Shown: positions 19,321-28,733 of the stretch, piece after piece
Numbering within the stretch: position 1 is the first letter of the stretch
Layout of the letters: the number at the start of each line of letters is the position of its first letter
Assembly: GCF_030813695.1 (NCBI RefSeq)
Contig: NZ_JAUSVA010000002.1
Span: 2,232,001-2,296,000 of the forward strand
DNA: 64,000 nucleotides
Source: Kitasatospora herbaricolor
Lineage (GTDB): Bacteria > Actinomycetota > Actinomycetes > Streptomycetales > Streptomycetaceae
Direction of reading: 5' to 3'
The notes under the pieces: model-generated
The model's input: only the letters and a program-made list of their open reading frames with translations
Told to the model about the DNA's origin: nothing
Databases searched by the model: none
Made by a program: the position numbers and the translations under genes

Positions 19321-20631
19321 TCAGCCCAGGCCGAGTGCCCCGGCGCCGGCGGCTTCGCGCGGCGCCGGCGCCGGCGGGACGGGCGTGTCGGGACCGCAGG
19401 CGGTCTTGACCATGAGGGCGTCGAACGCGGCGGCGGCGCGGGCCGGGTCGGCGGCCTCGTACGGGTTGGCGGAGAGGGCCACCTGATGACGGCCCCCGAG
19501 GTCGCCGAACAGGACGGTGCTGTAGCCCGCGATGCCGCCGTCGTGGCCCCAGAAGTCGCCGCAGGGCAGCGTGCGGCGGGTCAGCCCGAGACCGTACTGG
19601 AAGGAGCCGTCCTCGTCGATCGGGACGGTGGTCGTCATCTCCTTCAGCTGGGCGGGGCGCAGCAGCCGGCCGCCGAGCAGGGCGGCGTTGAAGCGGGCCA
19701 GGTCGTCGGTGGTGGAGATGCCGGCCCCGGCGGCGTAGGCGATCGAGGGATTGAGCCGGCTGACGTCCACGCGCTCGCCGGAGGCCCGCACGAGGTAGCC
19801 GTGGGCGTACCGGCCCGGGATCGTGGTGGAGGTGGTCGGCATGCTGGTGCTGTCGAGGCCGAGCGGGCGGATGATCCGGCGTTCGACCTCCTGGTTCCAG
19901 CTGTGGCCGGTGACCTTCTCGATCATCATGCCGATCGCCACGTAGTTGGTGTTGGAGTAGCTCCACCGCTGGCCGGGCGGGAATTCGGGGGCGTGCCGGC
20001 CCGCGATGTCCAGCAGTTGCTGCGGCTCGTAGGTGGTCCACCGGCCGGTGGTGAGCCAGGTGCCCAGTTCGGCGTCGTCGTGGAAGTAGACGCTCGGGTC
20101 GCCGAGGTAGTCGTACAGGCCGCTGGTGTGGTTGAGCAGTTGGCGCACGGTGATCCCCTCCCCGCCGCGCACCGACCCGGGCAGGTAGCGCTCGATCGGC
20201 GTGTCCAGCCCGACCTTGCCCTCGCCGACGAGTTGCAGGACGACGGTGGCGACGAAGGTCTTGGTGACGCTGCCGATCCGGAACCGTCCGTCGGCGCGGG
20301 CCGCGGCGCCGCTGTCCAGGTCCGCCTGTCCGGCGGCTCCGCGCCAGACCGTCCGCCCGTGGTCCCGGACCTCGCCGAGGGCGGCCGAGACGCCGGCCTC
20401 GGTGATCAACGCTTCGAGGGCCCGGTCCAGTGCGGCGGAGCCGCCGTGACGGGCCTCGGCCACCGTCGCGTCGCCCGGTGCGGACCCGGCGCCGGTGGCC
20501 GAGGCGGTGGGCGCGAAGGCCAGCAGGGCGGCGCCGGCCAGCATCCCGGCGCCGATCCGGCGAGCGGCCGTGCGGCCGCCGGTGCGGCGGGCGCGGCCGG
20601 TGCGCGGGGCGGTCGACTGTGCGTCAGACAT
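19321..20631 (-). CDS. Secreted serine hydrolase, beta-lactamase/D-Ala-D-Ala carboxypeptidase fold
   Basis: A 436-aa protein with a signal peptide (RIGAGMLAGAALLAFAPTAS, cut near ATGAG). The active site of class C-like serine hydrolases is intact: S121-V-T-K124, the Y225-S-N motif in RWSYSNTNY, and HDG in WGHDGGIAGYS near the end. Actinomycete relatives are D-alanyl-D-alanine carboxypeptidases, esterases or peptidases; the exact substrate is open. The ATG at 20631 is preceded by GGGAGGGA. It is single and convergent with the large secreted protein gene. Confidence 0.9.
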   Translation of the reverse strand: MSDAQSTAPRTGRARRTGGRTAARRIGAGMLAGAALLAFAPTASATGAGSAPGDATVAEARHGGSAALDRALEALITEAGVSAALGEVRDHGRTVWRGAAGQADLDSGAAARADGRFRIGSVTKTFVATVVLQLVGEGKVGLDTPIERYLPGSVRGGEGITVRQLLNHTSGLYDYLGDPSVYFHDDAELGTWLTTGRWTTYEPQQLLDIAGRHAPEFPPGQRWSYSNTNYVAIGMMIEKVTGHSWNQEVERRIIRPLGLDSTSMPTTSTTIPGRYAHGYLVRASGERVDVSRLNPSIAYAAGAGISTTDDLARFNAALLGGRLLRPAQLKEMTTTVPIDEDGSFQYGLGLTRRTLPCGDFWGHDGGIAGYSTVLFGDLGGRHQVALSANPYEAADPARAAAAFDALMVKTACGPDTPVPPAPAPREAAGAGALGLG

Positions 20632-20854
20632 GGTTGTTCCCTCCCGGGCCGGTCCCCTCCGGCCTCACGGCCAGCCTGGCACCGGCCCGGGAGTGCGGGC
20701 ATCGTCCTGCGGAGCGGTCCGGCCTCACCCTGCGGGATGGCGGCCCGTCAGCCTCGGTGAGGAGCCGTGGCCGGATCCGGCTCGGGGTCGCGGCCGGTGG
20801 AGGCCGGTGTCACCGCCCCGGCGCCGTCCGGGGTGTCCGCTCGACCCGGGTGGT

Positions 20855-21535
20855 TCAGGCCATCCAGAAGAACACCGCCGTCATGCGCTTCTCCTCCAGG
20901 GTGCTGCCCCAGTAGCCGGTCGCGGTGTGGATCAGGTTGGAGGTGTAGAGCAGCAGGCGGTTGTACCGGTTCGGCACCCGGACGTCCTCGGTGAACGCGT
21001 CGGCGGGGACGAAGCGGGTGCCCAGGGCGTCCACCAGGTTGTTGTGCGGGGCCGTCACCAGATTGCCGCCGAGCCGCCCGCCGGGCATGCTCTGCCGGTA
21101 GAAGCTGGTGCCGGTGTCCTTGGGCACGTCCGGGTTGAGGTAGAGCACCGCGGCGTAGCGGCAGAGCGCCCGGGAGTCGGTGTGCGGGCGGGGCTCGCAC
21201 TCGTCCTTGCCGACCACCTGGATGCAGTTGTGGTTGAGGGTGGCGCCGCCGGGCGCGGTCTCCGCCCAGAGCCGGGTGGCGCCGGTCGCCCGTCGTACCA
21301 GCTTCTCGATGTGGGCGAGTTCGTCCGGTTCGAGGCCGGGCATGGTCCGCAGTCCCGGCCAGCTCTCCGGCTTGTGCGGGTAGCCTTCGGCCCAGTCGTC
21401 GCGGGCGAGGACGCGGGCGCGCACGGCGTCGATGTCGGGCAGTGCGTCGTCGAGGATCCAGTAGTCCCGCCCGGGTGTGGGTTTGCGGTAGGGCAGCACG
21501 GGGAGCCCCGAGGGCCTCCGGGGTTGTGAGGGCAT
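20855..21535 (-). CDS. DUF6445-type / Fe(II)-2-oxoglutarate oxygenase-like protein
   Basis: A 226-aa protein of double-stranded beta-helix type. PRPHTDSRALCRYAAVLYLN holds an HxD pair, and LLLYTSNLIHTATGYWG gives the distal His, followed by RMTAVFFW with a candidate 2-oxoglutarate-binding Arg. The arrangement fits Fe(II)/2OG dioxygenases (prolyl-4-hydroxylase-like), as seen in members of the DUF6445 family. The substrate is unknown. No ribosome site is clear before the ATG at 21535, so the transcript may be leaderless. Confidence 0.7.
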   Translation of the reverse strand: MPSQPRRPSGLPVLPYRKPTPGRDYWILDDALPDIDAVRARVLARDDWAEGYPHKPESWPGLRTMPGLEPDELAHIEKLVRRATGATRLWAETAPGGATLNHNCIQVVGKDECEPRPHTDSRALCRYAAVLYLNPDVPKDTGTSFYRQSMPGGRLGGNLVTAPHNNLVDALGTRFVPADAFTEDVRVPNRYNRLLLYTSNLIHTATGYWGSTLEEKRMTAVFFWMA

Positions 21536-21724
21536 GTCGGTGACGATACGGACGGAGTTCGTCAGCGCTCGCCCGCGCTTTGGTCAATGTTCATCAAAAT
21601 CCGGAGGCCGTGCCGATCCGGAGCCGACCGCCCCGGGGCGGACCGGATCGGCCGGCGCGCGACATCGGGCGCGCCCGGAAACACGCTCGGCGGGAACGGC
21701 CGGGCATGGCCTAACGTCGGCCGC

Positions 21725-22459
21725 ATGGACACAACCGACTACATCGCGGCCCTGCGCCGCGACAGTGCCCGCCTGGCGGCCGCCGCCGAGGGCGGTCTCA
21801 CGGCACGGGTGCCGAGTTGCCCGGATTGGACGGTGGCCGACCTGGTCTGGCACACCGGAGTGGTGCACCGGTTCTGGCGGCTGGTCGCCGCCGGGGAGAT
21901 CGCCGGCCCCGAGCAGCACACCGAGCCGCCGCGGCCGGCCGATCCGGACCTGGTCGCCTGGTTCGCCGAGGGTGCCGAACGCGTCGCGGGCGTCCTGGCG
22001 GCGCTGGACCCGGCGCTCCCCCGGTGGACTTGGGCGGACCGCGCGGACGCCGGGTTCATCCAGCGCCGGACGGCCCAGGAGACCGCCGTGCACGCCTGGG
22101 ACGCGGTGAACGCCGCCGGCCGGGACGAACCGGTCGAGCGGGCCCTCGCACTGGACGGCGTGGACGAGTTGCTGGCCCACTTCCTGCCGGCCGTTGCGCC
22201 CGCCGGGCTGGCCGAGGCCGGGCTGCACCTGCACGCCACCGACGGCGCGGCGGGCGAGGCCGGCGGCGAGTGGACGCTGCGGGCGGTGGACGGCGGGTGG
22301 CGGATCGGCCACGAGCACGGCAAGGGCGCGGCCGCCGCCCGGGGCACCGCCTCGGACCTGCTGCTGCTCCTCTGGGGCCGGCGCCCGGCCGAGCGGCTGG
22401 AGGTGTTCGGCGACCCGGACGCGCTCAAGGCCTACCTGGCGAACTTCGTCCGCGCCTGA
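21725..22459 (+). CDS. Mycothiol-dependent maleylpyruvate-isomerase-family protein
   Basis: A 244-aa protein. The N-terminal DinB-like four-helix part has VPSCPDWTVADLVWHTGVVHRFW, the family hallmark with a metal His, followed by RRTAQETAVHAWDAVNAAG carrying another metal His. The C-terminal 80 residues form the MDMPI C domain. Family members use mycothiol to isomerise or transfer onto small electrophiles; this one is not tied to a pathway by its neighbours. The ATG at 21725 opens a standard family N-terminus. Confidence 0.85.
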   Translation: MDTTDYIAALRRDSARLAAAAEGGLTARVPSCPDWTVADLVWHTGVVHRFWRLVAAGEIAGPEQHTEPPRPADPDLVAWFAEGAERVAGVLAALDPALPRWTWADRADAGFIQRRTAQETAVHAWDAVNAAGRDEPVERALALDGVDELLAHFLPAVAPAGLAEAGLHLHATDGAAGEAGGEWTLRAVDGGWRIGHEHGKGAAAARGTASDLLLLLWGRRPAERLEVFGDPDALKAYLANFVRA

Positions 22460-22462
22460 GCG

Positions 22463-22530
22463 GCGGCCGCGCCCGCCCGCCCGCGTTCGCGGCGCGGCGC
22501 GGCGCGGCGCGGGCGGCGCGGGCGGCGCGG
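22463..22530. repeat. GCG/GGC short-period repeat between convergent genes
   Basis: Immediately after the isomerase-family stop the sequence becomes CGCCCG units, then GGCGC and GGCGCGG units up to the TerD stop. The two halves are complementary and could fold back, so it may act as a terminator as well as being a slippage-prone repeat. Confidence 0.6.
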
Positions 22531-24234
22531 CTACTTCCGGCCGTTGACCCAGGTGAGGCCCCAGCCGTAGGCCTGGTCGATGAACTGGTGGTCCGAGAAG
22601 TCGGGGGTGCGCTGGTAGTACCGGCCCTGCCGGTGGACGGTGAGGCCGGTGCCGTCGTTCTCCAGCAGCGCGACCACGCAGCTGGTGGCCGGGAACTCGC
22701 AGCCGTCGACGGCGAGTTCCACCGGGGGCCCGCCCGCGGGGAAGAGCGTCGCCAAGCCGTTGAGGCCGGTCAGCGGACGGAGGTCGAAGGCGAAGGCGAA
22801 GATCAGCAGCCGCTTGATCTCGGCGGCCCGGTCGAGGTTGATCCAGAGGTCCTCGCCGGTGGCGAGCGAGCCGGTGCGGTCGTCGTTGGCCAGCTGGATG
22901 AAGGGGGGCGCGTAGAGGTTCCCGAACTTCTGGCCGACCGCCTGGACGATGTCCCTGCTGCCGTCCTGGAGCTCCCAGAGGCAGGCGAGGTCCAGGTCCC
23001 GGCCGCTGTCCTGCGGTGCCTGGCCGGCTCCCTGCGCGCCCCGGAGCTTCTTGCCGAGCCAGCCGCCGCGCTCCGGTCCCTTCGGCGCCGCGCCGGCGGG
23101 CGTCCAGTTGAGGTTCACCCGCATCAGGCCACCGGTCGCGCCGTGCTTGGTGAGCGAGAGCGCCGGGTCCTCGGCGGTCAGCGAGACCTTGCTGAGGTTG
23201 AGCGGCGCGGCGGCCGGCGGGGCCTGGCCGTCGCCCCCGTACGACGGCTGGACCTGGGCCTGGCCCGGAGCCGGCTCGGGGTACGGCTGCGCGACCGGAG
23301 CCGGGTACGGAGCGGGAGCCGGGTAGGGGCCCGGTACCGCGGGGTACGGCTGCGGGACCGGAGCGGGGGCCGGGTACGGGAGAGGCTGGGCGAGCGTCGG
23401 GGCGGGCGGCACCGGCGGCGCCCCGAACTGCCGGGGGTCCGGCGCCGAGGGCAGCGGCTGCGGCGGGTACGGGGACGGCGGGTACGGCGCCGACGGCGGG
23501 CCCGGGACCTGCTGCGGCTGCGCGTACTGCTGGGGGTCCGGGAGTCGGAAGTGCTCCGGCTCCGGCGCGGGGGCGGACGGCACCGCGGGCTGCGCCGGCG
23601 GCGTGGCGAACGGGTGCTGCGCGGCCGCGGGCCCGGGGGCCGGCTCGAACTCCGGGGCCGGCACCGGGGCGGACGCCCGCGCCGGGCTCGGCACCGGCAC
23701 CGGCACCGGCTCGGCATCGACCTGGATGCCGTAGTCGGTGGCCAGCCCCGCCAGCCCGGAGTCGTAACCCTGGCCGACCGCGCGGAACTTCCAGCCCTCG
23801 CCCCGCCGGTACAGCTCGCCGAGGACGAAGGCGGTCTCGGTGCTGGCCCCGGTGTCCTCGAAGCGGACCAGCTCCTGCCCGGAGTCCGCGTCCAGCACCC
23901 GCAGGTGCAGGCCGGGCAGGCCGCCGAAGTTCCCGCCGTCGCTGGAGGCGGCCAGCAGGACGGTCTGCACGGCCGGTTCGAGCGCGGCGAGCGACACGGT
24001 CAGGGTGTCGACGACGCCGCCGGGGAGCTGCTGCTTCCCGAGGTGGCGGACCGCGCCGGAGGCGTCCTGCGGCTGGTTGTAGAAGACGAAGTCGTCGTCG
24101 GAGCGGACCTTGCCGCCGGCGAGCAGCAGCGCGGAGGCGTCGGCGTCGGGCACGCCCGGTCCGCTCCGCCAGCCGAGTTCGACGCGGACACCGGCCGCGG
24201 CCAGCGGCACGTTCGCGCCCTTCGGTATCACCAT
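22531..24234 (-). CDS. TerD-domain stress protein with a Pro-rich linker and a second TerD-like domain
   Basis: A 567-aa fusion. Residues 1-172 are a TerD domain ([32 protein letters not shown] and a [20 protein letters not shown] calcium-loop-like region). Residues about 175-345 are a disordered linker dominated by Pro, Ala, Tyr and Gln, with repeated PYPAP units. Residues about 346-567 return to a TerD-like fold ([41 protein letters not shown]). TerD proteins bind Ca2+ and are linked to tellurite and other stresses in Streptomyces and to development. No other ter genes lie near. ATG 24234 is the family start. Confidence 0.88.
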   Translation of the reverse strand: MVIPKGANVPLAAAGVRVELGWRSGPGVPDADASALLLAGGKVRSDDDFVFYNQPQDASGAVRHLGKQQLPGGVVDTLTVSLAALEPAVQTVLLAASSDGGNFGGLPGLHLRVLDADSGQELVRFEDTGASTETAFVLGELYRRGEGWKFRAVGQGYDSGLAGLATDYGIQVDAEPVPVPVPSPARASAPVPAPEFEPAPGPAAAQHPFATPPAQPAVPSAPAPEPEHFRLPDPQQYAQPQQVPGPPSAPYPPSPYPPQPLPSAPDPRQFGAPPVPPAPTLAQPLPYPAPAPVPQPYPAVPGPYPAPAPYPAPVAQPYPEPAPGQAQVQPSYGGDGQAPPAAAPLNLSKVSLTAEDPALSLTKHGATGGLMRVNLNWTPAGAAPKGPERGGWLGKKLRGAQGAGQAPQDSGRDLDLACLWELQDGSRDIVQAVGQKFGNLYAPPFIQLANDDRTGSLATGEDLWINLDRAAEIKRLLIFAFAFDLRPLTGLNGLATLFPAGGPPVELAVDGCEFPATSCVVALLENDGTGLTVHRQGRYYQRTPDFSDHQFIDQAYGWGLTWVNGRK

Positions 24235-24523
24235 CAGCGGCCAGACCTTCCCCTGTGCTCAACAGACCTGCTCCGCCCCACGGTAGCGCCGGAGCGGTCA
24301 GGAGCGTGCGGGAGTACCGGCCCCGGGGCCGTTCCCGGGCCGGTCCGGCGCGGGTGACGGGCCCGGGCGCCTACCCTGTCCGGGTGGCGGGCACCGCGGC
24401 GGCCGGCGCCGGCGGGTTCCCGGTCCCCGGCCGGACATCCCGGCCGGACACCCGCCCGCGCACCTGCCCGCCGTCGGGACGTCCTCACGGCGGCCCGCCC
24501 CACCGCCTCCGGAGTGCGAGTAC

Positions 24524-25483
24524 ATGACCGACTTCCTGGTGATCGGCGAGTGCGTCGCCGACATCGTCCGCGTGCCCGGCCGGGCCGACGTCCCGCACCC
24601 GGGCGGCAGCCCCGCCAACGTCGCGTACGGGCTGGCCCGGCTGGGCCGGCCGGTGACGCTGCTGACCCAGCTGGGCCGGGACGCCATGGGCGGGCTGATC
24701 GGTGCCCATCTGCGCTCGGCGGGCGTCCGGGTGCTGACGGACGGCAGTCCGGAGGTGCGGACGCCCACGGCGGTGGTCAGCCTCGACGGGGAGGGCCGGG
24801 CCTCGTACACCTTCGACTTCGACTGGACCTTGCGGCCGGTGGAGCCGCCGGCCGCGCCGCGGCACGTGCACCTCGGGTCGGTGGCGGCCGTCCGGGAGCC
24901 GGGCGCGGCGACCGTGGTCGCGCTGGCGGAGCGGCTGCGGGCGGACGCCTCGGTGAGCTACGACCCGAACATCAGGCCGGCGCTGTCGGGGGCCCGGGCC
25001 GGGGCACTGGCCGGGGTGGAGCGCTGTGTGGCGCTCAGCGACCTGGTGAAGGCCAGTGACGAGGACCTGGCCTGGCTGTACCCGGGCGAGCCCGTCGGGC
25101 GGGTGGCGGCCCGCTGGCTGGCGGCCGGGCCGGCGGTGGTCGTGGTGACCCGCGGCGGTGAGGGCGCGGTGGGTTTCACCCGGTCCGCCGAGGTGGCCTG
25201 CCCGGCGGTCCGCAGCACGGTGGTGGACACGGTGGGCGCCGGCGACTCCTTCATGTCCGCGGCCCTGGACGCCCTCGCCGCCCGTTCGCTGCTCGGCGGG
25301 CCGGCCCGGGCGGCGCTCACCGCCCTGGACGGGCCTGCGCTGGCGGAGGTCCTGCGGCAGGCCGCGACGGCCGCCGCCGTCACCGTGTCCCGGGCGGGGG
25401 CGAATCCGCCGGACACCGCGGAGCTGCGCGCGGCAGGCTCGGCCCCGCTCGGGGAGATGCGCGCGGCCGGCGGGCCCGAGTAG
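24524..25483 (+). CDS. PfkB-family sugar kinase (fructokinase-like)
   Basis: A 319-aa protein with both ribokinase-family signatures: GGSPANVAYGLARLGRPVTL near the start and VDTVGAGDSFMSAALDAL near residue 240, whose Asp in GAGD is the catalytic base. The middle contains SYDPNIRPAL, shared with fructokinases. It phosphorylates a sugar or nucleoside with ATP; fructose is likely but not proven. The gene stands alone, without a transporter or LacI regulator nearby. ATG 24524 starts the conserved strand MTDFLVIGECVADIV. Confidence 0.88.
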   Translation: MTDFLVIGECVADIVRVPGRADVPHPGGSPANVAYGLARLGRPVTLLTQLGRDAMGGLIGAHLRSAGVRVLTDGSPEVRTPTAVVSLDGEGRASYTFDFDWTLRPVEPPAAPRHVHLGSVAAVREPGAATVVALAERLRADASVSYDPNIRPALSGARAGALAGVERCVALSDLVKASDEDLAWLYPGEPVGRVAARWLAAGPAVVVVTRGGEGAVGFTRSAEVACPAVRSTVVDTVGAGDSFMSAALDALAARSLLGGPARAALTALDGPALAEVLRQAATAAAVTVSRAGANPPDTAELRAAGSAPLGEMRAAGGPE

Positions 25484-25598
25484 CGCGGGGGCCGCAGCCG
25501 TGCCGTGTGCGGGGCCCGGTCCCGGCCGGTCCGGTCGACCGGCCGCCGGTGGGCCGACCCTCCGGGCCCGCCCTCCGCCGCGGGCCCGTCCCGGGCTG

Positions 25599-26513
25599 TT
25601 AGGCGCTCAGGCCGCGCAGTGCCGTCATCAGTTCCTCGGGTGCGGCGACGGAGAAGGTCCGGGTCGTCCCGTCGATCCGGGTCAGGCAGGTCACCGCGCC
25701 CTGGTGCCACCAGTACAGGCGCGGCGAGAGCGGGCCGGGGTTGTCCTGGTGGGCGCCGAGCCCGAGGGCCGCCAGGTCGTTGACGGCGCCGACCGCGTGC
25801 CGGTCGGCCACCGGGTGGAACACCAGCAGGTGGCGGCTGGGGACGGTGAACAGCACTCCGTGCTCGGGGACTTCGCGCCCGGTCAGGGAGCGCACGAGGT
25901 CGGCCATGACCAGGGCCTTGCTGGCGACGAACAGCGACGGGCCGGAGACGCTGTGCAGGGTGGCGCCGCTCTCGGTGGGTATCACCTCGTGCCGGGCGGG
26001 CTCGGCGAGCAGGTTGGCCCGTCCGGCGGTGCGCAGCGCGTCGAGGCCGGCGCGGGCGACGTCCTGGTCGGTGAGCAACCGGACGGAGTCCGGGAGGTCC
26101 AGGGCGAGGGCCTCCAGCAGTCCGGTGGCGACCGGGCGGGTGTAGCGGAAGGAGTCGGCCATCGCCTCGGGCGGGAGGGAGTCGTCCGGGACGAGCCGCA
26201 GGTAGGCGCCGCGCAGGAGTTGGTCGGCGCCGTCGTCCATCGTCCGGCCGGCGTTCGCCAGCGCGCCGAAGTGCCGTTCCACCAGTCGGGGCCAGCTCTG
26301 CGGGTCGGACCGCCGGCAGTTCTCGGCGAGGTTGAACAGGCAGTTGGTGCCCTGGGGCGCGTGCACGGTGTCGCCGGCGACGGTCACGGGGACTCCCCGG
26401 CGGGCGAGTTCGTGGCGGACGAGTTCGCGCAGGCGCTCGGCCTCGTCGACGGTCAGGGCGGGCAGGTGCGGGTCGTACGGGGCTGCGGTCTTCTTCGACC
26501 GGAAGAACATCAT
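25599..26513 (-). CDS. Conserved hypothetical protein (possible DUF1444-like)
   Basis: A 304-aa soluble protein without signal peptide or membrane segment. It begins MMFFRSKKTAAPYDPHLPAL. Stretches such as NCLFNLAENCRR, HGVLFTVPSRHLLVFHPV and YLRLVPDDSLPPEA recall proteins of the DUF1444/YtpQ type, but the match is from memory and weak. No catalytic motif is evident. Two consecutive ATG codons open the gene. It converges with the sugar kinase gene, 115 bp between stops. Confidence 0.65.
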   Translation of the reverse strand: MMFFRSKKTAAPYDPHLPALTVDEAERLRELVRHELARRGVPVTVAGDTVHAPQGTNCLFNLAENCRRSDPQSWPRLVERHFGALANAGRTMDDGADQLLRGAYLRLVPDDSLPPEAMADSFRYTRPVATGLLEALALDLPDSVRLLTDQDVARAGLDALRTAGRANLLAEPARHEVIPTESGATLHSVSGPSLFVASKALVMADLVRSLTGREVPEHGVLFTVPSRHLLVFHPVADRHAVGAVNDLAALGLGAHQDNPGPLSPRLYWWHQGAVTCLTRIDGTTRTFSVAAPEELMTALRGLSA

Positions 26514-27049
26514 GATCCGACTCTAGTTCGGGGCGCCGGGGCGGCCGTTCGGCCGATGCCGGCCCGCGTCCCCGGCCCGCTTCCCCGGCCCGCTTCCCCG
26601 GGCGGCGTCCCCCGGCGGCGTCCCCGGACGGCGGGCAGTGCCGTGCCGTGGGCGTCCGTCAGCTGTGCGCCGGACGGGCGGAGTTGTGCGGCCGTGGCCG
26701 GCGGCGCCGGTGGAGCGGGTACGCAGGGGGAGCGTCCCGGACGCCTCCCACGCCCTCGCCCCTTCTCCGATCGAGAGCCCTCATGACCCGAACCACGGTG
26801 CCCCGGAGACTCGCCTCCGCCCTGCTCGTCGTCACCGGTCTGCGGACGCGGATCGGCAGCGAGACCGGCACGGCGATCACCAGGATCATCAGCCCGTCGA
26901 ACATCTGCACCCTGTCCGGGACGGATCAGGGCCCCGGGCGGCCCACCCGCCGGGGCCGCCGGGCCCGCCGCCCCGGGAGGGATCGGCGGGCACGGGAGGG
27001 ATCGGCGGGCACGGGCACGGGCAGGTGACGGGGTGACGGGGTGACGGGA
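26514..27049. other. 536-bp gap with short tandem repeats, no confident gene
   Basis: The left part (26540-26640) repeats CCCGGC-type units. A small plus-strand frame from ATG 26783 (MTRTTVPRRLASALLVVTG) starts like a signal peptide but continues into Arg/Gly-rich sequence and is not convincing. At the right end an 8-bp unit (TGACGGGG) is repeated three times, 27025-27049, next to the membrane-protein stop. Confidence 0.5.
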
Positions 27050-28273
27050 TCAGGCCTGGACCGGGCCGGTCGCCTCCCCGTCCGGCCGGTCGTCGGCGGG
27101 CGTCCCATGATCCTCCGGGGCCGGGGCCGGGGCCTGCTTCGCGTCCCGCTCCTCGTCCCGCTCCTGGGCCGGAGCGGGGCCCTGCGGCGGTACGGGGTGG
27201 AGACCCGCAGCCTGCGCCAGGGCGACGTCCAGGCTCTCCCGGCGGATCCGGCGGTCGACGTACAGCAGCGCGTGGGTCAGCGGCGCCAGCGGCGCGCCGA
27301 CGACGACCGCCACCAGCAGGCCCGCGAGCAGGCAGGCCGAGAAGGCGATCAGCGAGGCGGAGCCCGGTTCCCAGGTACCGTCCGCCCCGGTCCCGCCGAA
27401 GGCGAACATCAGCACGAAGCCGAGGAAGAAGAACGGCGCCATCAGGATCTGGGCCGCCGCCGAACCGATCAGGCCGACCAGGTACGGGATGCCCAGGCTG
27501 CGCCACCAGGCGCCTTCGTTGAGCTGCCAGGCCCGCCTGAGGGCGGCCGTCGGCCGGGCGTTCTCCAGGATCAGGACGGGCATCTGCAGCACCAGCCTGA
27601 CCTGCGCGTACACTCCCGCGCCGACGGCGAGGGCCGCCAGCGGGAGCAGCAGCAGGGCGAACGGCCCGGCGCCGGCCAGGCCCGCGATCGCGGCCGGCAG
27701 CAGGCCGACCACCATCGCGGCGGCGATCCCGAGCGCGAGCAGCAGGAAGGAGCCGCACACCCGCCACAGGTACGGGCGGGCCTCGGCGGCCAGCCCGCGG
27801 GCGGTCACCGGACGGCCGAGCACCGCGTGCTGCACCAGCTTCGTACCGGTGGCCGTGGCGATGACCTGGATCGCGAGGGCGAACCCGACGAGCAGCAGGT
27901 AGCCGCCGCCGACCACCCCGATCAGCACGGCCACCTGGCCACCGGTCGGCGTGTAGTCCGGATGCGCCTGGACTTCCTGGATGAGCCCGGACAGCGCCGC
28001 GTCGGCGAACGCGGCGTAGGCCGGGACGACCAGCAGGGCTCCGACGGTCACCCCGAGCAGCTGCCGGTAGAGGACCTTGCCGTACCGGCGGACCACGGCG
28101 ACGACGGCGCGGAGGATGTCGCCCGGTCCCAGCGGGCGCAGCGGGATCACCCCGGGCTGCGGGGCCGGGGGCACGTACGTCCACCCCTGCGGACCGGGCC
28201 ACCACCCCGGCCCGGCGGGTGCGCCGGGCGGGCCGGGTATGCCGGACGGTGGTTCCTGGTGGACGTTGCTCAC
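27050..28273 (-). CDS. Polytopic membrane protein with Pro-rich N-terminus
   Basis: A 407-aa protein. Residues 1-45 are Pro/Gly-rich with a WWPGPQGW-type repeat typical of actinobacterial membrane proteins. About six hydrophobic segments follow, for instance LLGVTVGALLVVPAYAAF and VAVLIGVVGGGYLLLVGFAL. The C-terminal 60 residues are charged and Pro/Ala-rich. A middle loop (LQMPVLILENARPTAALRRAWQL) resembles the membrane domain shared with glycerophosphodiester phosphodiesterase-linked integral proteins. Function unknown. The GTG at 28273 has GGGGGAGAA upstream. Confidence 0.8.
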   Translation of the reverse strand: MSNVHQEPPSGIPGPPGAPAGPGWWPGPQGWTYVPPAPQPGVIPLRPLGPGDILRAVVAVVRRYGKVLYRQLLGVTVGALLVVPAYAAFADAALSGLIQEVQAHPDYTPTGGQVAVLIGVVGGGYLLLVGFALAIQVIATATGTKLVQHAVLGRPVTARGLAAEARPYLWRVCGSFLLLALGIAAAMVVGLLPAAIAGLAGAGPFALLLLPLAALAVGAGVYAQVRLVLQMPVLILENARPTAALRRAWQLNEGAWWRSLGIPYLVGLIGSAAAQILMAPFFFLGFVLMFAFGGTGADGTWEPGSASLIAFSACLLAGLLVAVVVGAPLAPLTHALLYVDRRIRRESLDVALAQAAGLHPVPPQGPAPAQERDEERDAKQAPAPAPEDHGTPADDRPDGEATGPVQA

Positions 28274-28433
28274 GACTTCTCCCCCGATTGATCAAGAACG
28301 TGGAGCGCCGCAGCCTACCGCCGGGCCGGGCCGGCCCGAGCGGGTACCCCCGCCCCGGCCCACCGGCCCTGCGCCCGGGTCCGGTGGAGCCCGGGCCTCC
28401 CGGTCGGGGCTCCTCCGGTCCGCCGGACGGGAG

Positions 28434-28733
28434 CTACCCGACGTACGCCAGCGGGGCGAACCCGCTGCCTTCGCCCTTCAGCAGGGCGACCACCTTCAGG
28501 GCTCCGGTGGCGAGGTCGATCCGCAGCACCTCCACCCGCCTGGGGTTCCCGAGCTTGTCGGCGCTCTGGTCCATCGTGGTGCAGGCCGCGTTCTCGCCGC
28601 GGCTGATCACGAAGGTCTCGTCCTGGGCTCCCCGGGCGCTGCTGAGTGCCGGCGGGACGTCGGCGTCACCGGGCGGACCGGGTTCTCGGGGGTCCGGAAC
28701 GTCTTCGGGACGCCTCCGGGCCGGTTCTGTCAC
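28434..28733 (-). pseudogene. Short frame with a protein-like C-terminal scrap, coupled by a GTGA overlap
   Basis: The 99-codon frame starts with GTG overlapping the stop of the upstream peptidase gene (GTGA), which would allow coupled translation. Its first 40 residues are low-complexity Pro/Glu/Arg, but the last 60 (TFVISRGENAACTTMDQS..., RVEVLRIDLATGALKVVALL) look like the final strands of a larger folded protein, perhaps a propeller lipoprotein. I read it as a gene remnant that fell in frame behind the peptidase; it might still be expressed. Confidence 0.4.

Noticed and set aside
26783..27028. Small gene starting MTRTTVPRRLASALLVVTG
   Set aside because: It starts like a secretion signal but continues as Arg/Gly low complexity through tandem repeats; ribosome site is weak.
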